A DNA stretch of 64,000 nt from Trichobilharzia regenti (taxonomy: Eukaryota; Platyhelminthes; Trematoda; Strigeidida; Schistosomatidae), in assembly GCA_944472135.2 (NCBI GenBank), contig OX235270.1, positions 53,511,267 through 53,575,266 of the forward strand. The letters are read 5' to 3'. Below, piece after piece: positions 56,240 through 64,000 of the stretch. Every line of letters begins with the position of its first letter. Positions within the stretch are counted from its first letter, which is position 1. A program made the translations under genes and the position numbers. The notes beneath the pieces were generated by a model, which saw only the letters and a list, made by a program, of their open reading frames with translations, did not search any database and had not been told where the DNA came from.

Positions 56240-56815
56240 GACCGCTTCCAGAATCCCATGGATATACCTATTTGTTTAACCTGCATCGATCGTTTCACAC
56301 GGTGGCCTGAAGCACTATCCCTCAAGGATGTATCTGCTGAAAGAGTCGCACGCGTCCTTTTCGAAGGATGGATCGCAAACTTTGGATTCCCATAACAACT
56401 AATCGTGGGTGGCAATTCAGAATCGGCATATTCTTCTTCCTGACTAAATTCATGGCTTGCATGCATTTTCGAATAACAGCCTACCATCCTCAGGCTAATG
56501 GTATGTTAGAACTTCTACATAGACAGTAGAAAGCTGGTTTATCAGTTGCGAACAATACCCTTTTGAACTGAATCCCTTCTGTTAGCTCTCCTAGGGGTAC
56601 GAAACGCCTTTAAAACTGATGCTGGTTGTACTACTTCCGAGATAGTATATGGAACTACACTACTATTGCCTGTTGAATTTGTTTCTCCCTCGAACTTCGC
56701 ACCAACAGTAGATCACGCTTCATACATCAGCAGGCTTACAAACCAATGTGTTCGGTTAAACCTGCTCCCCTTCGTCCATAGTCCATTAATGTCTTTGTTC
56801 ATCCGTGTTTGAAGA
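56240..56815 (+). pseudogene. Gypsy pol, right part: integrase
   Basis: Broken frames give the integrase catalytic core of a Ty3/Gypsy element: ICLTCIDRFTRWPEALS with the first catalytic Asp (about 56269-56320), then ERVARVLFEGWIANFGFP. A damaged second block follows, then ITAYHPQANGMLELLHRQ (about 56468-56528), where the usual Glu of the NGxxER motif lies close to its expected place. Later fragments resemble the region with GVRNAFKTDAGCTT-like and YGTTLLLPVEF segments up to about 56700. It is probably the same element as 42078-42892, with the RT core and RNase H missing. Confidence 0.82.
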
Positions 56816-56972
56816 CTTCTACACACGTATTTAATAATAATAATTTGTATTTTCGTATAAACATAAATTCACATGGAAATGCATGCCATTTTTACAGAAA
56901 CGATCAAGTATGGTATAATGTCAAATCTTGAATTGTCTACAAGTTAATAATGTTTCAACAGTTAAATATTTG

Positions 56973-57007
<35 letters not shown>

Positions 57008-58241
57008 AATACACTCATTGTCTGAACCAGGCCGTATAGTTATTGAATTGTACAGTTGTCCTCCAGGTTGAGCGGGAAAATCGACTTCGTTTCGTTTTCA
57101 TCCCGTGGTTGTAGGCATACGATAACCAACCAATATTGAGGTAAGTACAACGTTTACAAGGAATTGGAAGCTGTTTTAGAAAAATTAAAGTGCTAAGGTG
57201 AAACATTAAAGTGTAATAGATTAAGTGAGTGAAATATATCATTAATAAACACATTTATATAGAAAACAGAATGGGGAAGTAATTAATCCTTAGGCCGACA
57301 ACGTTCATTTGCAATGTATAATGAAACCAATATATTTTATACTATCATGATGTCCACTTTTGGCTTTAATACAATTATTTTCAAGCCAGTTGTTTTTATT
57401 TCATGTCTTTTTTTCTATTTGGTGCACAACCGTACCCTCCAGAGAATAGGAATAGAATAAGTCGAATCAAATTCATAAAGAGCTATAAAATGTTAGGTTT
57501 AATGGAATATAATGAGAATCAAGTAAAGACGTTATTAGAAAATAAGTGAGACAAGATATTGTGAAGTGGTATTTAAAGATCTGACAATGGATAGCAAGTT
57601 AATTTATAAGATGCCCCATAAATCTGTGCAGATCCCACGTGGTCGCATCTCAACAATAGGCTGAGCGAATGGTATATATTTAAAGGTAGAAGCATTATCT
57701 GTCAAGGCGTTCACTATTATCTTTTTCAAGATAAAGATCTAAGCCCTCATAAAAATCAGAAATATCTCGAGCCTTTAATTTGTATATTGCTGTTCCTGCA
57801 GAATGGGGCGATTCACCTTAGTGACCACCACCATATCTACTGATCAGCTAACGCCACCCTCCCTCCTTTTTTGATGTTAGGCTCTGAGACTATGATTATT
57901 ATGGCTACCGCAAATATATTGCTTGGTACCAGACATGTTCGTACCCCATATTCCATCTCCCTAGCTTTCTTAATGAGTGCTTCCAATAGGTCTCCACGTA
58001 CATCTTTACGAACATATTATATATGTGTGCATGCATCCTGATGAACAGATTACTTTATAAGAAGTTAAAACCTTAAAGAGTAAAACGAATAGGTATTGTG
58101 AATAGTGGAGCAAGATTTAGCAGAATACTATAGTTAAGGTTCAATTTAGGTAGTATGGACTGAAGGTAAGGTCGGTTGGCAGGACTTAGTGTACTTATAT
58201 ATAGTAAACATCTGACATTGCAAAGTAACGTGTCTAGACAT
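56816..58241. other. AT-rich sequence, nothing recognised
   Basis: Contains (AAT)n at about 56829-56840 and an interrupted TA tract at 56970-57008. No coding homology is visible; a 79-codon minus-strand frame at 57015-57254 has no motif. Confidence 0.45.
56970..57008. repeat. (TA)n microsatellite, interrupted
   Basis: TATATATATATACATATATA followed by more TA. Confidence 0.9.
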
Positions 58242-58747
58242 ATTATAAAAAGATATTAACACAGAACCAACGAAATTTTGGCGTTTTTTAACAATACTGC
58301 AGTGTGTGTATACTGAAGAATGGTGGTTAGTCTACAGGGAGCCGTAGAGTAAATCAAACCATATATGATAAGAGTATAATCAATAATATAGTTCGTATAT
58401 CAAATATTACACTAGGTTCAATAATTGAGTGTTATAAGGGAAACAAGCGTGGTAAAGCAAGAGAACATTTGATGCATAAATATTTTAAGTATTTTAATAT
58501 CCATCTAATTTAAGAGTTGAACATGCATGATTAATAAGTATTATTATATTAGTATATACATATGTAAAACGTTAAAAGGTGTGGATGCTATTACAATTAT
58601 TTCCAGTGTTACTTTTACCAACACAACTTAGTGAAAATTATAGAGAATAGAAATCAGTAAATTAGTTAACGTTCGCTGCGTGAGTATTAGAGTCGAGATA
58701 TACGTATGTGACTATACTGAAGACTGGACTGGCCTTCAATTTCCGTT

Positions 58748-61700
58748 CTACCAACAGTTGTGGTCTTTTAGACGAGCTAGGGTGGACATGTTAAAGTGTC
58801 TTTCTAGGCTCCGTTTGAACCCATCAGGGTTTTCACAACATCTTATTTCAGGTGGTAGTTGGTTCCAAAGAGTGCAATATTTTATGGTGAAAAAGTTTGC
58901 CCTAATGGATTTTCTGTGGGTAGCCACCTTGACAAGGTAGTCGTGGTTTCGCAGCTGATATGATTTAATATTTTCCCAAGTTATGGATGAGTTACTGTAG
59001 CAGTGTTTCCTAATGACTTTGAAGAGTAGAAATAGGTTGCACTTCACTCTCCTTAACCACAGAGGCTCTAATTTCAGACGTACACACCTGTCAACATATT
59101 CCACTTGTTGGTCGAACCCTATTATGCGTTTCGTGAGGAATCTCTGGACACTTTCGATTTTTTTCTGTCTACAGTCCTGAGGTTACTAAATAGGAGAGCA
59201 CAATATTCAAGTTTGGGACGGATACATGTCCTATATATAGCTAATCTTGCTTCTTGGGTGTAGAAGTTACGCAGTACAAAGCCAGTAAGTCGTTTACAGT
59301 CAGATACAACCTTATTTGCGTGATCGGAAAAGGATAAATCTGAGTATGTTATCCCGAGGTCTGTGACTGTGTTCAGTTTTGAGAGGAGCTTACCGTACAT
59401 ATATAGGCACATTATCGGTTTCCAGCGTCCAAGGTGGGTTATACCGCACTTGTCTGGGTTGAAAGTCAGTTGCCACTTTTCGCTCCAATCGCCTAGATCA
59501 TTTAAGTCTTGTTGGATCTTGCTTTCGACGCTCATATCACCGTACCCATAATCATATACTATCTTGAGATCATCTGCAAAAAGGTATGGCTTGCCATACT
59601 TGATTACAGAGACTATGTCATTTATAAATAAGAGGAATAGAATAGGGCCAAGAACACTACCTTGTATTACACCACTGGTTATCGGCTTTGAGGAAGACAA
59701 CTGGTGGTTGATTTTGACTAATTGCTCTCTTTCTGTGAGAAAAGAACTTATCCATTTGTGAAGATTTCCGGTTATTCCGTAGGATTGGAGTTTTGTTAGG
59801 AGTCTGATATGTGGGACTTTATCGAAGGCCTTGCTAACGTCAAGAAACAATGTTGTTACCGAACGCCCATTATCAATGCTTTGTGTGATGTAGTCAAAAT
59901 AATCTAAGTGGCAAGTAATGCACGACCTTCTACTTAAGAAACCGTATTGGGATGGGGATAGTAGGTCATTTGACAGCAAGTACTGAATGATTTGAGTCTT
60001 AACTATCTTTTCCATTACACGTGAAACTACAGACGTGATGTTGATGGGGCGGTAGTTGTTGATATCAGCTATAGGCCCGTATTTATGGATAGGTACAATA
60101 TAAGACTTCTTCCAGCAGTTAGGGTATGTCCCATCGCTTAATGAAATTGAGTATAACTTGAGTAAGAGTAAACTCATGTCATTACCACCTTTTTTCAGCA
60201 GAACGGAAGATATACCGTCTGGGCCAGTAGTGTTACTAAGCTTAAGATTTGCGACAGCTTTATCGATCTCATGTGTGGTGAAAATTATGTCACTTAAACA
60301 TTCGTCTGTTTTACGTGGGAAATCCACGACTTCATCGTTCTCTAAGGTGTATAATCTGGCGAAGTGCTTGCTAAACAGTTCACATATCGCCTCATTATTT
60401 TCGTAAGCAATGCCGTCTAAGTATATTATTTTCGGATAGGGTGTTTTGGAGTTCATCAACCTACTTTTAAAAAGTTTGGCTATTTCTCCTGAGTTATGCG
60501 GTGCATGAATGGCCTGCATTTCTTTGTTTCTGAGGCCTATATTTCTCAACTCTTCAATTCTACTGAGAAGGGACGTTATGGCAATTAATGACGATAAGTC
60601 ATGATATCTGTAGTATTTTATTGAGTGCTTACGTAGACTTCTTCTAAACGATGTCGGAATATAATCACTTTGGGGGAATCTGAAGTTAAGAATCTTCTCG
60701 GGTGCAATGACGTCGTGAATTGAGTTAATATTCTGATAGAAGTTGTTAAGAATTGCATCTAAGGACTGGTTCGAAAAGTACGAGTCCCAATTAGAACATC
60801 TAATTAGGTGCTGATACAAGTCCCAGTCAGCATGTGTGTACAATCTCATAGGTATCTGGCCAGCTTCATCTCTGCGTTTTGTTTCAGGAAAGATGTCAAA
60901 AGAACAAACTACTATTCTATGGTCACTACCTGGAAATTCATGTCCAACATGTACGGTAGATGGCGTTATGTTGTTCGTGAAAATAAGGTCTAGGATATTT
61001 GCGGATCTAGTGGGTGAATTTATGTGTTGTGTCCACCCTCCTGTGACGATGGAATTTATGAGATTATCGTACCTTTGGGGTCCTCGGAGTGAAGACCATG
61101 ATACTTCTGGCAAGTTGAAATCGCCTCCGATAATTTTATAACTGAAAGGAAGATTGGCTGTAACATTAAAGATATTGCTAAGCATATTATCATATTCCCT
61201 GCTGGATGAAGGGGGCCGGTACACACAACCCACAAGTATAGGTTTACTTCTGACAACTTTTATTTCGACCCAGATCGAGTCATTGAGTTGTGACAGAATT
61301 GGGTTACTAAACTGGGTTGCACACATGGATTGTTCACAGTAAATTAGTGTTCCACCCCCACGACCTGTCCGTCTGTCCCCGCGAAAAAGGTTGTATTTAT
61401 CAATCCTTAGGCTGTCATTGGAGATTTCACTTGTGCACCAGGCTTCGGTGATCATAATCAATGACGGTCTGCATATAGAAGCTATTGTACTTAGTGCTAA
61501 ATGTTTGCTTAGAACTGATCTCGTATTTACTAGGATAATAGATAAACACTGGCTATGTGGTTTCAGTGAGCGGACAACATCTTGGTAAAATAATCCGTGA
61601 GTATCCTCTATATACATGTTATCAGACTCATTTACCAATATCTTTGGATCGTAGGAAGACTTCAGGTAGATTTTTGAGGTGGTAGTCAGGGATGGGCTTA

Positions 61701-61791
61701 CGTTTGGATATGGTATGCAGTGAGAGACACCTGTGTGATAATCAGATATTAATATTTTAGAGATATTAGTATCCGCGTTTGGTGTCGACAC
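58748..61791 (-). pseudogene. CR1-like ORF2: endonuclease and reverse transcriptase, one frameshift
   Basis: About 1,014 codons in two frames. The main frame (61791-59122) has the endonuclease: SIILVNTRSVLSKH, MITEAWCTSEI, VGCVYRPPSS, IIGGDFNLPEVSW and FPGSDHRIVVC. The reverse transcriptase follows: TTGPDGISSVLLKKGG, YRPINITSVVSRVMEK, FLDVSKAFDKVPHIRLL, SGVIQGSVLGPILFLLFIND and YLFADDLKIVYDY, with FADD in place of YADD. The frame is lost in a run of seven A (plus-strand T run at about 59158-59164). The adjacent frame then continues with the C-terminal domain to 58748 (WNQLPPEIRCCENPDGFKRS). The homopolymer slip may be a real mutation or a sequencing error. The start is unclear, since 61791 is GTG and the frame is open a little further upstream. 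Confidence 0.88.
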
Positions 61792-61799
61792 TGTGTCAG

Positions 61800-62312
61800 C
61801 TATCTCCCGGGAAATATGCCTTGCCCTAGCTGTAGACTGTTCGCTATGCCAGCAAGGAATTGATCCGATATCATGCGTGCTATATGCATGATTCCAGGTG
61901 TTTCTGTTAACTGACGCTGGTGAAAATCCTGCCCTAAGGTATAACCGATATGTGTATTCGGTAATTTGTTGCCAGTATAAGAATGAAGTGTTGGTATCTG
62001 TTTCTGGTATTCATCAGACCATGGCAAGTTTTGTGCAGAAATCGGCACATGCTCCCCACTAGACACATAAGATATATGAATGGGTTCTGTTGGCTTGCTA
62101 AATGTGGTCTGTGGCCGATGTTTGGGGTATTTTCTATAACTTTCAGTAGACAGAATATTAGAAGTGGGCTGGTTGACAAGGGGTTTACGTAGTGGATGTG
62201 CAGAACAATACCTACTACTTTGCTGTGCTGTTTGTCTAGAATTAGGGATTCGATAAAATTGGCTTTCCACTTGGCACCAATTAGGCCTACCCCTAGGAGC
62301 TTCGTCTACCAT
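61800..62312 (-). other. 170-codon frame between ORF1 and ORF2 of the CR1-like element
   Basis: A minus-strand frame rich in Gln, Ser and Pro, ending nine bases before the ORF2 frame and in a different phase. No known domain. It may be a natural N-terminal extension of ORF2 separated by a frameshift, or a chance open frame. It starts about 90 bases after the ORF1 stop. Confidence 0.45.
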
Positions 62313-62404
62313 ATTTGACTTTCTCTTACAAAGAAGGCCTACAGGTGCTTTCGTCTCTTTCTTATCAAAGAGCTTTCTTGCTCCGGGTTTAGTATTTAAT
62401 TTAT

Positions 62405-63655
62405 TTACTTCTTTTTCCCTATCTTATGATTATCTGGCTGATGATGGCTAACAGGGCAGTCAGCACATGCTATGTAGGGTTTCTGTGGCTTGAACACCTC
62501 ATGAGCTTTAGTTTTCTTAATGGAAATGGGACGTTTGTCATAACGCCTAGAAAACTTGCCAACTTGGGTGGCTACATTCGACTGGTGCTTTACAGAGTGT
62601 GGATTGTCAGACCGAGGAGTAACTGACTTATAAGGCAATGGTTGGACCACCAGTGGGATGGGTTTTGATGGTTTCGGTGTCTTGACTTTTGCGTCAGTGT
62701 GAAAACGATGTATTTCAACATTATTTCCCGTTGACTCATCTATGTCCACCATTTCAGTGTCTGCATCAATATCGTTATATAATGCTTGGCTAACATTAGC
62801 CACTACCTGCGAAAATGTCTGTTGCATGCCGTGATCAGATATTTCAATAGACGGAATAACGCACGGAACATCATCTACAGTTATCCTATTAGAGTTATCA
62901 GGGTTCACTGTTCCTGAGCGGCATCGCCTTTGGCATGGTGTTAAATCAGGTGCAACCCTAATGTTAGTGTATGGTGTTGAAGAGCCTATTTTCTTACCCG
63001 ATTTCAGAAAATTCCTGGCTTCTTCGGTAGACCTAAACTTGAAAAGCACAGGACACGGGTGGTTTGCAGATTTCTTACGAAGACGCAAAACCTGACATTC
63101 TGTCAACGACATATTACAAGCCTTTAGACACGAATTCTTAAGTTTGGCAATCGGCTCTCTGTCTGGAATGTTATAGGCCAAGACGTTATGTGAAGACATA
63201 ATCCTCTTAACAGCTTCTTCAGCCAAATAGTCAATTATGCGCTCGGATTTGATTAGTGATTCAAAACAGATGTTTTGTGGTGGGTCACACAGTTGCGTGA
63301 GAGGCATAATGCTGTCAAACTTGCTCTGTAGTTCTGCTATTGACTTCTGAAGTGTCAGTAAATCATTTTTGCTACAAGCCGCATTCTCTGCTAATTCCTC
63401 CATGATATCAGATACCATAACTCTGGGTATGGCTGGTGTAAACAGTGTAGAATTGTCAACGGAGCTGAGGCCTTCAGATGGCTGACTAGTATTAGATCTC
63501 AGTCTCTTAACGGTACTTACACGTTTGATAGACTTAACCATTACAGAAATAAGAAACTTCACAATTTCCGGAAAAAAAGTCTTGAGGATATAAAAATAAG
63601 ATAGCTGTATTATCGAAGTATCAAAACAACAACGATAAACAGATTTATATTGCAA
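62405..63655 (-). CDS. CR1-like ORF1 protein (coiled coil and RNA-binding-like domain)
   Basis: A 416-codon frame without stops. The likely start is the Met at residue 39 (ATG at 63541-63539), because the first 38 residues are hydrophobic and unlike the rest. Residues about 85-115 form a short heptad-like region (MEELAENAACSKNDLLTLQK). Residues about 145-235 resemble the RNA-recognition-like fold of LINE ORF1 proteins: SHNVLAYNIPDREPIAKLK, CQVLRLRKK, CPVLFKFRSTEEARNFLKSG, then NIRVAPDLTPCQRR. The C-terminal third is Lys/Pro-rich and ends with CADCPVSHHQPDNHKIGKKK, a possible metal-binding Cys/His cluster. Such proteins coat element RNA. Confidence 0.78.
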   Translation of the reverse strand: MQYKSVYRCCFDTSIIQLSYFYILKTFFPEIVKFLISVMVKSIKRVSTVKRLRSNTSQPSEGLSSVDNSTLFTPAIPRVMVSDIMEELAENAACSKNDLLTLQKSIAELQSKFDSIMPLTQLCDPPQNICFESLIKSERIIDYLAEEAVKRIMSSHNVLAYNIPDREPIAKLKNSCLKACNMSLTECQVLRLRKKSANHPCPVLFKFRSTEEARNFLKSGKKIGSSTPYTNIRVAPDLTPCQRRCRSGTVNPDNSNRITVDDVPCVIPSIEISDHGMQQTFSQVVANVSQALYNDIDADTEMVDIDESTGNNVEIHRFHTDAKVKTPKPSKPIPLVVQPLPYKSVTPRSDNPHSVKHQSNVATQVGKFSRRYDKRPISIKKTKAHEVFKPQKPYIACADCPVSHHQPDNHKIGKKK

Positions 63656-63912
63656 AAATAAAAAGTCAGACTTTCCTTTACAGAGTTTGCTGTGGATAAA
63701 GTCCTGAGTTCCACGTAGTTAGATATGGTATCCGAGGATTCTTGACGTAGATTTCACGAGTGAATGCTATATGTTGTTCCAGTTGATACAATACAATCCT
63801 TGTTGACTATGGATAACTGGATAATGTGATGAAAGCGGCTAATTTCCAAAATATTAAGGAAAGATGATTCACGCAGAAACTAAACACCTGTAGCGCAAGA
63901 GTTCAAAAAAAA

Positions 63913-64000
63913 ATTATAAAAAGATATTAACAGAACCAACAAAATTACAGCATTTGGTTAACAATACTACATAAGGGTAGTTAGTACTACAGGTAGTCGT
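63913..64000 (-). mobile_element. 3' end of a second CR1-like element (runs off the window)
   Basis: Plus-strand ATTATAAAAAGATATTAAC, then AGAACCAAC, AACAATACT and CTACAGG match 58242-58345, the 3' UTR of the element at 58242-63905, with moderate divergence. It would be another copy in the same orientation, its 3' end lying about ten bases beyond the presumed 5' end of the first. Confidence 0.6.

Larger units (their letters stand above)
58242..63905 (-). mobile_element. CR1-like two-ORF non-LTR retrotransposon, near full length
   Basis: Minus-strand order: ORF1 (63655-62405), a 170-codon frame (62312-61800), ORF2 with endonuclease and reverse transcriptase (61791-58748), and a 3' UTR of about 500 bp to 58242. 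The 3' boundary is taken from a second copy starting at 63913 that shares the terminal ATTATAAAAAGATATTAAC (plus strand) and then diverges from it on the outer side. It differs from the other two young CR1-like families in the window. A single frameshift separates the C-terminus of ORF2. Confidence 0.85.

Overview
The window looks like a repeat-dominated piece of a flatworm genome, most likely a schistosome (blood fluke). The reasons are AT-rich DNA with long (TA)n tracts, a tRNA-derived SINE resembling the schistosome Sm-alpha type, and the mix of transposon classes: RTE (SR2-like), CR1-like (SR1/Perere-like), Penelope-like elements with GIY-YIG endonuclease, Gypsy and BEL/Pao-type LTR elements, and a Merlin DNA transposon. 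The species cannot be fixed from sequence alone. There is no sign of bacterial organisation. The only probable host coding sequence is one 3'-terminal exon (8248-8703, +) encoding an SH3 domain.

Left third (1-19.3 kb): RTE remnants, including a near-identical inverted pair (about 4653-5815 and 10607-11763) around the SH3 exon. A Penelope-like element (6301-7816) is split by an RTE 3' fragment with a 12-bp target-site duplication (one mismatch). An RTE endonuclease half lies at 11764-13320 (-). Further right are decayed CR1, Penelope, SINE and Gypsy fragments.

Middle (19.3-30.1 kb): two fairly young CR1-like elements on the minus strand (about 19777-22790 and 23341-25047), each with one in-frame stop, and an older CR1 fragment at 27838-29000 (+). 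About 70-bp inverted repeats (19257-19327 and 25292-25365) bracket the two younger elements.

Right (30.1-56.8 kb): the most unusual part. A Merlin transposon (30111-35235, 34-bp terminal inverted repeats, 8-bp target duplication) carries an insertion of an LTR element (30277-34264, 5-bp target duplication). The only substantial ORF of that LTR element is a 651-residue protein with a BEL/Pao-type DUF1759 Gag domain and a hydrophobic C-terminus; no protease, reverse transcriptase, RNase H or integrase is visible. A nearly identical copy lies inverted at 35807-39793. A third, related locus (42893-56239) sits between the two ends of a broken Gypsy pol: an old copy, five internally deleted LTR-gag units of about 1633 bp in head-to-tail tandem, then one full-length unit. 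All six younger units share one nonsense codon.

Far right (58.2-64 kb): a near full-length two-ORF CR1-like retrotransposon on the minus strand with ORF1, endonuclease and reverse transcriptase. What looks like the 3' end of a second copy abuts it at the window edge.
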